NCBI GenBank assembly: GCA_029339505.1 | Contig: JAQISU010000182.1 | Coordinates: 1,119,001-1,183,000 of the forward strand | DNA: 64,000 bases | From: Unio delphinus | Taxonomy: Eukaryota; Mollusca; Bivalvia; Unionida; Unionidae | Reading direction: 5' to 3' | Shown here: one piece after another, positions 12,501 through 25,371 of the stretch | How positions within the stretch are numbered: the first letter of the stretch is position 1 | Layout: every line of letters starts with the position of its first letter | The notes under the pieces: generated by a model | The model's database searches: none | The model's input: the letters and a program-made list of their open reading frames with translations, nothing else | What the model was told of the DNA's origin: nothing | Translations under genes and position numbers: made by a program

Positions 12501-13185
12501 GTTGCTAACCCCAGACAGAGGACTAGGCGCATTTGCATTTGATTATATTTCATTTAGGTTAGAATTTTAATCTAGAGAAATATTTTTAAAAGACTTATAT
12601 GCCACGATCTTTTGCAACAACGAATGTGTTTTTGTATCGGTGCCATTACATACGTAAAAGCAATCATTCTTATCTGGATGGATTATTATCGAATGTTTCC
12701 CATCAGGCACAGCCGTATTCTCTTGATGTAGAATATATCTCGAAAAATACAGTTAAAGAACCGGGAGAAGCAGAAAGTGAAACAGAAACAATAGTTTTAT
12801 GAAAGTTTTGTCGCCTGTTGCAAATATATGATCGATGCATGTATTCAAGTTAAGATGTTGATGAATTTAGATATCAAGACGTTCTTGATTTTGAAACTAG
12901 ACATATATAAACCTTATAGTGATAAGTGATAGTTACGGCCACGTTCCAATTGTCATCATTGAATTTCAGAGGCATTTTTATGCAACCAGTTGTGTTTACG
13001 ACAAACGAAACCAAACATATAGACAACATATCGTAATCTAAGTTATTGCTAGAGAACAAATAAAGAAAATGTATGATAAACATATATTTTTATGAATTGA
13101 AGCGAAACGTTTGTTAAAAATGGTTCTTTTGCAAGCCAATCGAATGTTCCGAATAAATATCAGATGCACTCCAATAGCCCTGATG

Positions 13186-13186
<1 letters not shown>
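9498..13186. other. AT-rich intergenic DNA, no feature seen
   Basis: About 3.7 kb without a convincing gene, repeat array or RNA. Short open frames (for example 10717-10986 minus, 11091-11306 minus, 12599-12802 plus) show no motif or compositional shift that would support them. Confidence 0.5.

Positions 13187-13233
<47 letters not shown>
13187..13233. repeat. (AAT)n tail of LINE
   Basis: About 15 AAT units directly beyond the 3' end (minus-strand sense) of the LINE at 13234-16100. The related copy at 25372-26977 has the same kind of tail, so the array is probably the element's own 3' tail. Confidence 0.85.
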
Positions 13234-13236
<3 letters not shown>

Positions 13237-13395
13237 GACTTTGTATAGCGCCTAATCTTTCAAAGCACTAAGCGCTTTACACCATCAATAATAATATGAT
13301 TACACTACAGAACAACAAATGAAAAAAACAATGAAATTGGAAAACATAAAAAAAACATGCTGAAAACATATAAGATACAAAACATGATTAGGTCG

Positions 13396-15432
13396 CTAAG
13401 TTTGTCCCTGCAGTCGAAACAGGTGAGTCTTGAGAGCACTCTTAAAAGGGACCACTGTGTCTTTGTGTCTAATTTCAATGGGCAATTCGTTACACGTCGC
13501 CGGTCCCTGGTATACAAACGAACGTTGTCCATATGACTTTGTTTTCACCTTGGGAACAATGAGCATACGATTATCAGAAGAAGAGTGTAAGGATCTAGCT
13601 GGTGTATACACATGGGTGAGGATGGATAGGTATATTGGACTGTAATTGAAACATAGCACAGAGAACAAATTTTGTGTTTGATTCTGTATCGAATTGATAG
13701 CCACTGTAGGGTACAGAGCAGTGTTGAGGTGTACTCTGATCAAGGTACTCTAGAGATGATCCGTGCAGCTGTGTTTTGATGCTTTTGAAGTTTCTGGAGT
13801 AAATATTGTGATGAACCAGACAGAATTGAGTTACAATAGTCCAGTCTTGAATGTACTAATGAGCACACAAGTGTTTTCGTGGCATCAACTGAAAGATCTT
13901 TACGAATTGAACTGATGCGTCTCAATTCAAGATATGCAGCCTTGCAGATGTTCATGACATGTTGGTGCAATGTGAGAGTACTGTCTAGAGTAACACCTAG
14001 ATTCCGTACTGACTGTGAGAATTTAATGTTGGTGTTGCTGATATTTATTGTCTGAGGTAAAGGATGTGAATGAGAAAGTCTTTGTGTTGTGATCAGAATA
14101 GCCTCAGTTTTATCATCATTCATCTGCAGCTTGTTACATGTCATCCATGATATCACATCCGAAATGCACTTCTCTACTCCATGGATGGTAGCATCAACTT
14201 CAGTTGGGTGGCTAGACTTGTATATTTGGGTGTCATCAGCGTACAATTGGTGCTACACTGGGTGATGATCTATGACACTTGAGAGCGGCTGAGTGTACAA
14301 AAGGAAGAGAATAGGTCCAAGAACAGATCCCTGTGGAACACCACAACATACGTCAACTGGGCTGAAGTGTATTCCATTTGCAGATATAATTTGTGTCCTG
14401 TTGACTAAGTAGGACTTGAACCACTGTAAGGCTATATTCTGAATGCCAAATACATGCTGGAGACGGTGAAGTAATATATCATGGTCTATTGTGTCAAATG
14501 CTGCAGATAAATCCAGGAGAGTAAGGACTGTAATCTTTCCACTATCCGAAGCAGAGAGAATGTCACTAAATACTTTCAGAGGAGTGGTTTCCGTACTGTG
14601 GCAAAGGCGATATGCAGACTGTACATTGCTAAAAAGACTGTTTGAATTCAAATGAGATACAAGTTGAGTTAGAACAACCTTTTCTAAGATTTTTATATGA
14701 AAGGGAGATTATAAACTGGGCGGTAGTTATTTAAATAATTATGGTCCGGTGTTGGTTTCTTCAGCAGTGGCTTTACAATGGCAGTTTTGAAAAATGATGG
14801 GAATTCCCCTGATGAGAGAGAGATATTAATAACATCAATTAGTGAAGGCAATATTTGTTCTAAGCACTCAAGCATCAGTGATGTCGGAATTGGATCAAGT
14901 TCACAAGACTTTGGTGCACTTTTCATCACGATTGTCCGTACAAAATCTATAGAAACATGTTCAAATGCTCCTAACGGATGTCGCTGAAATTCTACATCAT
15001 ACCTGTATGGTGACGAATCAGTTGAAATTGTGCTGTCAAGCGAATCTCTAATGGTTTGAACTTTGTCATTGAAGAAATTTGCAAATTGGTCTGATAGGTC
15101 TAGGGGAGAGAAGGTCGTTGGAAGTGGCGTACATTTGTTCCTTGACATTAGTTTGTTAGTTATCTCGAAGAGCTCTTTGCAGCTGGAACTCTGCGTGATC
15201 TTAGTGCTGTAGTTGAATTATTTGGCTAAATGGACGATGTTTGTGACGTTCTTTTTAGCGGCTTCGTAGATTTGTTTATGAATAGTGAGTCTGTTGGAAA
15301 GCCAAAGCCTCTCTGCTTTTCGGCGATGTCTTTTAGCAGTGCGAAGCTGGTCCCTAACACTGCTATACCAAGGAGAACACTTTTTTTTATTGATACTCTG
15401 CATTTGGTGGCTGGAGCATGTTTTTCAAGCAA
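13396..15432 (-). pseudogene. LINE reverse transcriptase, broken into several frames
   Basis: Pieces in order on the minus strand: 15432-15218 (basic linker with SPWYSSVRDQLRTAKRHRR), 15148-14693 (fingers, LLKKPTPDHNYLNNYRP), 14651-14253 (palm: FDTIDHDILLHRL, then GVPQGSVLGPILF), 14246-13740 (catalytic YADDTQIY box, thumb segment SRLDYCNSIL) and 13743-13396 (C-terminal domain). At least two frameshifts and an in-frame stop separate them, so no intact protein can be made. In an active element this enzyme primes cDNA synthesis on nicked chromosomal DNA. Confidence 0.9.
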
Positions 15433-15499
15433 TGAACGCAGGCAGTTATCAAGTTGTTCCGCTGTTGGATGTAAGAAATTTGTTAGGTTTTTTGGATGT

Positions 15500-16090
15500 C
15501 ATGCATGAATTTGGTTCTATTTATCATACGGAGGTTTCTCTTAGTAGCAAATAGAGGTGGAGGGTTAGGGACTGATACGTCGAGATGGCATACAATACAG
15601 AGGTGATCCGATGCAAGTTCGTGGGATACAAGGGTTGATTGCAGAATATTATCATCAGGTCTATAAAGAAACCAGTCTAAAATGTGACCAAGTTTATGGG
15701 TAGGTTAGTTAAGTGACTGTTTAAGATTGAAAACATGAATGGAATCTAGGAGTTTTTACGTGTTTGGTTTACCAGGACAGTCATAATGAAAGTTGAAATC
15801 TCCAAGAATAATTAGGTTGCCACCTATCGAATTTCCATACTCTAGAAGATTCGGAAACTGCTCCAAAAAGAGCGATTCAGTCAGCTTGTTTTTTCTACTA
15901 GGAGGAGGACGGTAGAGACAGAAAAAATGACTGACCTTTCTTCCAGTGTGAGCGTTGTTTGGACTAGTTCAAACGATGTGTGGCAGAAGTTGAAGGTTGT
16001 GTTGTACTTGAGGCATTTGATCATGGAATTCTTTGTAATTACAGCAATTCCACGTCCGCGAGAGTTGCGGGGGAACGACTTTAATTTGCA
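15500..16090 (-). pseudogene. LINE apurinic-type endonuclease domain, degraded
   Basis: Reverse translation of this stretch gives the endonuclease hallmarks NLIILGDFNFH (about 15790-15825) and ASDHLCI (about 15590-15610), plus an N-terminal GRGIAVITKN-like block near 16050. The motifs fall in different frames, showing decay. In a live element this domain nicks the target DNA. Confidence 0.75.
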
Positions 16091-16100
16091 GTAATTTAAT

Positions 16101-16915
16101 TTTGCTCTATTTTTAGATCCTGCACAATCGTGTCACTTGCAACGTATTATAATATAACACACACTTAAGATAATCATTACAATTTACAGTCCTGATTAAC
16201 ATATAAATTATTATGTATCACTATATTTTATGTAATTGCGGTTACATCACTCTGTCGAATGTTTGTAAGTGTATTCATAGCTGTAAATTGTAGAGTATCC
16301 TTATAAAGACTTTGCCTTCGTGACCTTGAGTATGTTAATAGTACATATGATATATGATTCCTACATTGTGTTGACAATTACTAATATACTACCAATAATA
16401 GCAATAATACGAGGTTATGACGTCATATGGTTAGGTTTACATTGGAGGCGTGGAAGTTGCAGGAAGAATTCAGTAACATCCAATTCGCATCAGAAGATGA
16501 ATATAAGGAGAGAACTGAGTAATCAAATTCATTCCAATTTTGGAGGCATTTTCATTGCTTGTTGTCTCAGCTGTACATATACAGAAGTGTTTTATGTTTT
16601 AGTCGTGACGAAAAACATTTGTTTAGATTGCACAGTGGCCATGAAAATGTACTAATTATTTTGGACTATAATATTATCTTGGAACTATTGCGAAATATTC
16701 AAAAGAGTTATGGATAACACTATCTTGAAAACTTCACAATTTTTGGCTGACCTGTATATTTTCCGTTTTCTGAGCTGTCTAACTGCCTATATCAAGAATC
16801 CCATTTCACATCCATGTTAAAGTGCCGTCACCACGTCTGCAATAATTCTCTCACAGGCTTTGACTTTCATTTAAGTTTGAGTGTCATGGATAATCTCTGA
16901 ACTTCCCGACGATGA

Positions 16916-16920
<5 letters not shown>
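16101..16920. other. Spacer, no feature seen
   Basis: AT-rich DNA. A 111-codon plus-strand frame at 16320-16655 has no recognisable motif and is not called as a gene. Confidence 0.45.
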
Positions 16921-16991
<71 letters not shown>

Positions 16992-17038
16992 CGTACTAAA
17001 TGTCAAGCATTAGTGATCTACATTATGGGTATCCATCG

Positions 17039-17107
<69 letters not shown>

Positions 17108-17189
17108 GGCACTTTATTTTTTAACGTTTTCATTGGTTAGCAAACATAGAACTGCATACAAAAATAATGACAGTAGTAGTCTTCACTTG

Positions 17190-17251
<62 letters not shown>
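16921..17251. repeat. (CT)n / (GA)n / (CT)n module, copy 1
   Basis: (CT)n at 16921-16987, a ~50-bp lead (TGTCAAGCATTAGTGATCTA), (GA)n at 17041-17104, an ~88-bp inner segment (GCGGCACTTTATT ... CTTCACTTGTATG) and (CT)n at 17194-17251. The GA and CT arrays are complementary and can fold into a long hairpin with the inner segment in the loop. A second copy at 27995-28228 has the inner segment in opposite orientation. Confidence 0.92.
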
Positions 17252-17253
<2 letters not shown>

Positions 17254-18294
17254 AGGGCTACACACTCTAGCCTTCAGCATGTATCCGGACACATAGGTTT
17301 CGTAATGATTTTGCTGCATTGTCAGAACGTTTCTGATTGGCTGAAATTATAAACCGGCTTGAACTGATGAAAGAACAGAATATCGGATGTTTCCACGGAT
17401 AGTTATTTGGGCAAATATCCGTCATGTAAATCCCAGTCATGAGTTGTAAATCCAACTGATTCCCAACGTGCACAAAAACCCCAATGTTTACGTATTATAA
17501 TGTATAATTAATTTGTATTATTTGTTGGCACTAGGTAGGAAACTGGAAGTACAAATATTGACAAATATTTTGTACCTGATGTTCGTCATGTTCTTTTGAT
17601 TATAATTTTTTTAACAGACCTGATCTTGCTGACAGCTAAGGATGCTCTATATATGAAAGTTTGACCCTCATCGTGGTTCTATGGTGCGTGTCTTAGCTTA
17701 TTATATCTTTGATTTACTTGAGAAATTATTGATTCTTGCTATATGAGCTTAAAGCGTTATCACTCTTAGAACTGTGCCCAGATTTTCAGATGGGTGGATT
17801 TTTTAAATTAAAATTACAATTCACTGGAAAAACAACGTGCTCATCTTTAATATTTTGGAACAGATACATCAATTTGGAATTATTGAGAATTCAGAGAATA
17901 ACAATGTCTGCCTATATTATTGTTAATCATCAAACGAAAATTAGCACATCAGATACTACAGGTCATTTGCACATTACCACGTTTAATACAGGCGCGTCAG
18001 CACATTTAAGATTGTAATGTATTTATAATACCACTGAAAATCAGTTAACTTCATAACGCGTTTCGGATTATTTGATTTTGAAGTTTTAGTTCACAATATT
18101 CTATGATCTCTGTAAAAATTTTCTTTGTATTATTGTGTGTGCTGCATTTTACAACATGTACATTATCAATTATCTCTTACTTAGTTTAACATAGCACAGT
18201 CGTAATATTATAAATACAAGACATGTCATATAGAAAGACAAGATGTTTAATACATAAAATGCAATGACAACCGCATATAATTTAATACCTTTGT
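17252..18294. other. Spacer, no feature seen
   Basis: AT-rich DNA with no supported feature. The short open frame 17736-18017 has no recognisable motif. Confidence 0.45.
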
Positions 18295-18960
18295 CTTCCG
18301 CAATGCAGTCAATATAATTGCGGTAGTCTATAACCTAATGCATTGCAATCATTTCAGTTGCCATTGCCAATAGCTTACCGCGATGCAATCAATATAATTT
18401 GCGTAGACATTAGCTTACCGCGATGTAAAAGTTATAATTGCCGTAGCCAATAGCCTTCAACGATGCAATCATTATAATTGCTGTAGAAATAGCCTACCTC
18501 GATGCAATCGATTTTATTGCCGTAGAAAATAGCCTACCACGATGCATTTGATATAATTGTAATAGACAATAGCCTACAACTTTGCAATCAACACAATTAC
18601 CATTTCTAATAGCCAATCGATATATTTGCCGTAGCTTATAGCACACCTTCATGCTATGAATATAAATGCCGTAGCCTGAAGTCCACCTCATTGCAATGAA
18701 TATAATTTCTGTAGCAAAACACCTACCGCGGAGCAATCCATGTAATTTGCGTAACCAAGTCGTCTAAGATGCAAATCGATATTATTGCCAATAACCTACC
18801 ACGATCTAAATCGATATTATTGCCATAGCCAATAACCTACCACGATGCAATAGGTATAATTGTTGTAGCCAGTTGTTTTCCGCGATCCATTTATTATATC
18901 TGCCACAGCAAATAGGCTTCGGTGATGATATCGATATATATGCCGTTGCCAATATATAGT
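18295..18960. repeat. Degenerate ~58-bp satellite
   Basis: Diverged units of the type GCCGTAGCCAATAGCCTACC-ACGATGCAATCGATATAATT recur about eleven times. Divergence between units is high, so the array is old. Confidence 0.8.
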
Positions 18961-19435
18961 TCCTTCCTACCAACATGTAATATCGTTATTATTGCGGGTA
19001 TATATTGTACAAAGCATGGTCTCAGTAATACAGGTATTGTTCAACTTCTCACATTTGTACTCTTTCCATTCCTTCTTTCATTCATTAATTCATTCATAAA
19101 TTCGTTTTATCAAACAATCTACCCAGGAATATCATCACGCATTGACACAGACTTGCGAATATGATAGCGAAACACATTCATTTCAGTAGACAGTCCGAAC
19201 ACTGCTAGAGAATGACTTGTCGATTCCACTCCATCGGGAATAGCAACTAAGTATTTTAAAATCACCTATCATAATGCATAAATAAAAGGTTCCCTAAACA
19301 AATATGAGCACAAATTTTCGTTTGTCATTGTCAATGAAAGTAACTCAATACATGTACTGTTCTGTTAAACTGGCTAAAATGTATTGCTAGAGTAGACATA
19401 TGTGACCAAACGGAAATAAAACAGCGTACTTACTA
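18961..19435. other. Spacer with no gene
   Basis: AT-rich. The last ~60 bp contain a degenerate extra copy of the GTGGACATATGTGATAGAACGG block that starts the duplicated unit at 19436. Confidence 0.4.
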
Positions 19436-21663
19436 TCATACTTACAAAGTGGACATATGTGATAGAACGGAAAGAATACAATGTACTGAAATATAATGAA
19501 AGTATTTACAGTCAAAGAAGGTATTCCATCACTCGCAAGAGATGCAAATATATAGTTGGTGTCATTAATCATGTATTTAATGACAAGACAACAGGTCAAT
19601 CTATGTAATGTTAAGTCAGTAGTCATCAATCATGTATTTAATGACAAGACAACAGGTTAGTCTATGAAATGTTAAGTCAGTAGTCATTAATCACGTATTT
19701 GATGACAGGACAACAGGTCAATCTATGCGATTTTAAGTCAGTAGTCATTTATCATGTATTTAATGACAAGACAACAGGTCAATCTATGCAATTTTAAGTC
19801 AGTAGTCATCAATCATGTAATTAATGACAAGACAACAGGTCAATCTATGCAATTTTAAGTCAGTAGTCATTAATCACGTATTTGATGACAGGACAACAGG
19901 TCAATCTATGCAATTTTAAGTCAGTAGTCATGTATCATGTAATTAATGACAAGACAACAGGTCAATCTATGCAATTTTAAGTCAGTAGTCATTAATCACG
20001 TATTTGATGACAGGACAACAGGTCAATCTATGCAATTTTAAGTCAGTAGTCATCAATCATGTAATTAATGACAAGACAACAGGTCAATCTATGCAATTTT
20101 AAGTCAGTAGTCATTTATCATGTATTTAATGACAAGACAACAGGTCAATCTATGCAATTTTAAGTCAGTAGTCATTAATCATGTAATTAATGACAAGACA
20201 ACAGGTCAATCTATGCAATTTTAAGTCAGTAGTCATGTATCATGTATGTAATGACAAGACAACAGGTCAATCCATGCAATTTTAAGTAAGTAGTCATTAT
20301 TCAGGTATTTAATGGCAAGACAACAGGTCAACCTATGCATTTTTAAGTCAGTATGCGCGATCCTTTTTTAGAAGACTGCTGAAAATTCGACAGATTTGTT
20401 GGTTTTATATGCCGTTCCCTTACACCTAAAAGTAATGTGACTCTGTGAAACGCTTGCTATATATAACGCATCTAAACAACAGGATCGAACAATAGTGTTC
20501 AAACCACTATTTCGGCATCTTGCAAGCTAAATAGGCGGATAGACCAGATAGAGAGAAAATAAAACAAAGTTCATAAAACAGGACTGTAAATTTAACCTGA
20601 TAATACGGTTATATATCTAGCAAACCCTTTGTTTGTGCCATTTCATCAGCACATTTCTGTTTTGACAGACAAGTAGTTTTTTGAAAGGATGAGTATATAC
20701 GGTTTGGGAAAAATATTGATTCGTGATTTAGCACCATAAAGTCTTCTGGAGTTTCTCGGTTTTGACGATGATGAACATTTGTGTTAAAGTTAAAACTCAG
20801 CAGATCTGCGCGTTGCGATATCATTTCTTTCCTAGCATTATTATATACAAGACTTAAAGAAATTAAACAGAGCAGTTGGCGCCTATCATAATGTAAATTG
20901 AATTGTTCTCGCCTCGAACCAGAAAAGGACGTGATATCATGCAAACAATATATTCATATAAAGAAAACGAAACTATTCGCACTACTACAGGACCAGATGG
21001 TAACAGCTACACATTCGTACCATCTTAAGAAAGAAGGACAGCTATACCCTAGTCTATACTGTTAATATGTATGAAGCAAGTAAATACAATGTATATCATT
21101 TTGAAGTGACATTTTTCAGGCGAGCTAACAAGAATACATTAGTTGAGACCAAAGACACATTAGAGTTATGGCGACTAGCGCTTATCATATCGCCATACTA
21201 CCGGGTTCGGTAAGGTCCTGTAGAGAGAGAATTTTGTTTTTAATTAAGCATTTGTTTATCCAGTAGCCGAACGGACTATTAGGGACACGGTAAACGTAAT
21301 TTGCATGGTAAAATTGTCAAAATTGAGAAAAAGCAGAAATTATTTTACTCATGCTACCAAGTCAGGCTGACCCGACTTTGGCGCCTCTGAGGAAAGGGGC
21401 GGCCAAGATATTTGATTCTGATTTGTTACGCTAGTTAAGGAGGAGGGAGGTTTCACACCAAATGTTACCTAGAGTTTATAACGTCGCATCGAGATTGTAA
21501 TTAGTCTAAGCTTTTTCTGCAAGAGAAAATAAATAGTGGAGACTCCGAGGGGTTTGCAAGAAATTCCCTCGTTAAAAAGTGTTGTCCAAGCAATCCGCCG
21601 AACTATTCTTGGATTGACGAGTACACCAAAGGTAGTGTGACAATTCCATGCAATTTGTTGATG

Positions 21664-21750
<87 letters not shown>
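19436..21750. repeat. Tandem duplication, unit 1 (about 2.3 kb)
   Basis: Starts TCATACTTACAAAGTGGACA and ends GTTGATGCGATATAT followed by (AT)n at 21665-21750. It contains a 61-bp minisatellite (19560-20345, about 13 copies of an AATGACAAGACAACAGGTCA-type unit) and a ~1.3-kb unique part (20345-21664) that is almost identical to 23030-24348 in unit 2. Confidence 0.92.
20609..20944 (-). other. Open frame (111 codons) in duplicated unit 1, function unknown
   Basis: Minus-strand ATG frame starting MHDITSFSGSRREQ. Its twin in unit 2 (23290-23628, 112 codons) differs mainly by an in-frame 3-bp insertion near codon 20. The residue composition is not simple repeat, but I recognise no family. Two recent copies staying open is weak evidence of coding. 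Confidence 0.2.
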
Positions 21751-21753
<3 letters not shown>

Positions 21754-24347
21754 TACTTACAAAGTGGACATATGTGATAGAACGGAAAGAATACAATGTA
21801 CTGAAATATAAGGAAAGTATTTACAGTCAAAGAAGGTATTCCATCACTCGCAAGAGATGCAAATATATAGTTGGTGTCATTAATCATGTATTTAATGACA
21901 AGACAACAGGTCAATCTATGCAATGTTAAGTCAGTAGTCATCAATCATGTATTTAATGACAAGACAACAGGTCAGTCTATGAAATGTTAAGTCAGTAGTC
22001 ATTAATCACGTATTTGATGACAGGACAACAGGTCAATCTATGCAATTTTAAGTCAGTAGTCATTAATCATGTATTTAATGACAGGACAACAGGTCAATCT
22101 ATGCAATTTTAAGTCAGTAGTCATCAATCATGTAATTAATGACAAGACAACAGGTCAATCTATGCAATTTTAGGTCAGTAGTCATTTATCATGTATTTAA
22201 TAACAAGACAACATGTCAATCTATGCAATTTGAAGTCAGTAGTCATCAATCATGTAATTAATGACAAGACAACAGGTCAATCTATGCAATTTTAAGTCAG
22301 TAGTCATGTATCATGTATTTAATGACAAGACAACAGGTCAATCTATGCAATTTTAAGTCAGTAGTCATGTATCATGTATTTAATGACAAGACAACAGGTC
22401 AATCTATGCAATTTTAAGTCAGTAGTCTTTTATCATGTATTTAATGACAAGACAACAGGTCAATCTATGCAATTTTAAGTCAGTAGTCATTATTCAGGTA
22501 TTTAATGGCAAGACAACAGGTCAATCTATGCAATTTTAAGTCAGTAGTCATCAATCATGTAATTAATGACAAGACAACAGGTCAATCTATGCAATTTTAA
22601 GTCAGTAGTCTTTTATCATGTATTTAATGACAAGACAACAGGTCAATCTATGCAATTTTAAGTCAGTAGTCATTAATCATGTATTTAATGACAGGACAAC
22701 AGGTCAATCTATGCAATTTTAAGTCAGTAGTCATCAATCATGTAATTAATGACAAGACAACAGGTCAATCTATGCAATTTTAAGTCAGTAGTCATTTATC
22801 ATGTATTTAATGACAAGACAACAGGTCAATCTATGCAATTTTAAGTCAGTAGTCATTAATCATGTAATTAATGACAAGACAACAGGTCAATCTATGCAAT
22901 TTTAAGTCAGTAGTCATGTATCATGTATTTAATGACAAGACAACAGGTCAATCCATGCAATTTTAAGTAAGTAGTCATTATTCAGGTATTTAATGGCAAG
23001 ACAACAGGTCAACCTATGCAATTTTAAGTCAGTATGCGCGATCCTTTTTTAGAAGACTGCTGAAAATTCGACAGATTTGTTGGTTTTATATGCCGTTCCC
23101 TTACACCTAAAAGTAATGTGACTCTGTGAAACGCTTGCTATATATAACGCATCTAAACAACAGGATCGAACAATAGTGTTCAAACCACTATTTCGGCATC
23201 TTGCAAGCTAAATAGGCGGATAGACCAGATAGAGAGAAAATAAAACAAAGTTCATAAAACAGGACTGTAAATTTAACCTGATAATACGGTTATATATCTA
23301 GCAAACCCTTTGTTTGTGCCATTTCATCAGCACATTTCTGTTTTGACAGACAAGTAGTTTTTTGAAAGGATGAGTATATACGGTTTGGGAAAAATATTGA
23401 TTCGTGATTTAGCACCATAAAGTCTTCTGGAGTTTCTCGGTTTTGACGATGATGAACATTTGTGTTAAAGTTAAAACTCAGCAGATCTGCGCGTTGCGAT
23501 ATCATTTCTTTCCTAGCATTATTATATACAAGACTTAAAGAAATTAAACAGAGCAGTTGGCGCCTTTGTTCATAATGTAAATTGAATTGTTCTCGCCTCG
23601 AACCAGAAAAGGACGTGATATCATGCAAACAATATATTCATATAAAGAAAACGAAACTATTCGCACTACTACAGGACCAGATGGTAACAGCTACACATTC
23701 GTACCATCTTAAGAAAGAAGGACAGCTATACCCTAGTCTATACTGTTAATATGTATGAAGCAAGTAAATACAATGTATATCATTTTGAAGTGACATTTTT
23801 CAGGCGAGCTAACAAGAATACATTAGTTGAGACCAAAGACACATTAGAGTTATGGCGACTAGCGCTTATCATATCGCCATACTACCGGGTTCGGTAAGGT
23901 CCTGTAGAGAGAGAATTTTGTTTTTAATTAAGCATTTGTTTATCCAGTAGCCGAACGGACTATTAGGGACACGGTAAACGTAATTTGCATGGTAAAATTG
24001 TCAAAATTGAGAAAAAGCAGAAATTATTTTACTCATGCTACCAAGTCAGGCTGACCCGACTTTGGCGCCTCTGAGGAAAGGGGCGGCCAAGATATTTGAT
24101 TCTGATTTGTTACGCTAGTTAAGGAGGAGGGAGGTTTCACACCAAATGTTACCTAGAGTTTATAACGTCGCATCGAGATTGTAATTAGTCTAAGCTTTTT
24201 CTGCAAGAGAAAATAAATAGTGGAGACTCCGAGGGGTTTGCAAGAAATTCCCTCGTTAAAAAGTGTTGTCCAAGCAATCCGCCGAACTATTCTTGGATTG
24301 ACGAGTACACCAAAGGTAGTGTGACAATTCCATGCAATTTGTTGATG

Positions 24348-24397
<50 letters not shown>
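21751..24397. repeat. Tandem duplication, unit 2 (about 2.6 kb)
   Basis: Direct copy of 19436-21750, beginning immediately after the (AT)n array of unit 1 and ending in its own (AT)n array at 24349-24397. It is longer because its 61-bp minisatellite (about 21860-23030) has about 19 copies against 13. The near-identity of the unique parts points to a recent duplication. Confidence 0.92.
23290..23628 (-). other. Open frame (112 codons) in duplicated unit 2, function unknown
   Basis: Counterpart of the frame at 20609-20944. The insertion near 23563 (CCTTTGTTCATAATG against CCTATCATAATG) keeps the frame open. There is no recognisable motif, signal peptide or membrane segment. Confidence 0.2.
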
Positions 24398-24400
<3 letters not shown>

Positions 24401-25371
24401 GCTTTGCTGATTTTATATATCTTTGCATGAAGTTTGTTTCATACATACGTATAATAATGTGCTTTTGAATTTTAGCGATGTTGAGTTATGGATAGGAAGT
24501 CGATTAATAGCCTTATCATCTGTTTATTACTACTGATAGAAAATATCTTATTCTGAGCAGGCATAATGCAAAATTCCCTATATCATCCATTACAAGAAAG
24601 TTAGGTTGTATCTATTTTATATTCATTAAAAAGGGATCAAATAGCTTTTTGGAAGTATGATGTGAGATTACCATGAGATGCATGCTGAGACAAATAGTGG
24701 GAAGTGCAGTGAGACATATATTAATGTGACGCAATTCTGCCTCGTACTAATTTCGTACGTATTCTGAGAGTATCCTGAGCCGGATGTTAGAAGGTATCAT
24801 CCTGAGGTAAAAAAGTTCGAAACAGCTACAGAGGAAGCAGAACAACTGGGGATTAACAGGTTATGAAATCTTACTAGGAGTTGACTTCAATTGTTTCACT
24901 CGATCCTATGATAAACTAAAGCTATCAGGAACAGATGGGCTAGTTTATTTAAATCTATTTGCGTTTTCTTGTAAGTTTAATTTCTAAAAGCAGAGTATAT
25001 TCCTAATATAAGGAATTTGCACAGTTGTTTTATGCAGTTGACTAAATTGTTTGTTCATCTGTCTGTACGGGCGCTGGTGTTTGCTTCTTCACTATATCTG
25101 CTCAGATCTCTATATATATATTTCCATCTATAAGTATCACCACTTATATTTACTCGAACCGGCGTAATTATATCGAGGGTGGTCATCACCTAGATATCGA
25201 GCAGCAGAAGGGGTGGGATATATAATAGTATTTATTATTTTATACCCCCAATCACCCCGTGACAATCATGTATAAACTACATCTTTGTTTGGTAAAGAGG
25301 CAGTATTGTATCTACATTTTTTTTACCACCAAAGAATTGTTAGAATACAGACAATATATGTAATATAATGA
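24398..25371. other. Spacer, no feature seen
   Basis: AT-rich sequence with no supported feature. Confidence 0.45.

Larger units (their letters stand above)
13234..16100 (-). mobile_element. Near-full-length but broken LINE (CR1/L2-like)
   Basis: Minus-strand non-LTR retrotransposon. In element order it has an apurinic-type endonuclease (about 16090-15500), a linker, reverse transcriptase (about 15430-13740) and a C-terminal region to about 13396. The short 3' UTR ends in GGCGCTATACAAAG and a trinucleotide tail. Domain order and the YADD box place it in the CR1/L2/Jockey assemblage; the precise clade is inference. It is split into several frames by stops and frameshifts. A second, 5'-truncated member lies on the plus strand at 25372-26977. 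The 5' boundary is not sharp; about 16100 is where the endonuclease similarity fades. Confidence 0.88.

Noticed and set aside
16320..16655. 111-codon plus-strand frame as a gene
   Set aside because: No motif and no conserved copy in the window; consistent with chance.
16881..17270. Ser-Leu and Arg-Glu repeat frames
   Set aside because: Artefacts of (CT)n and (GA)n arrays.
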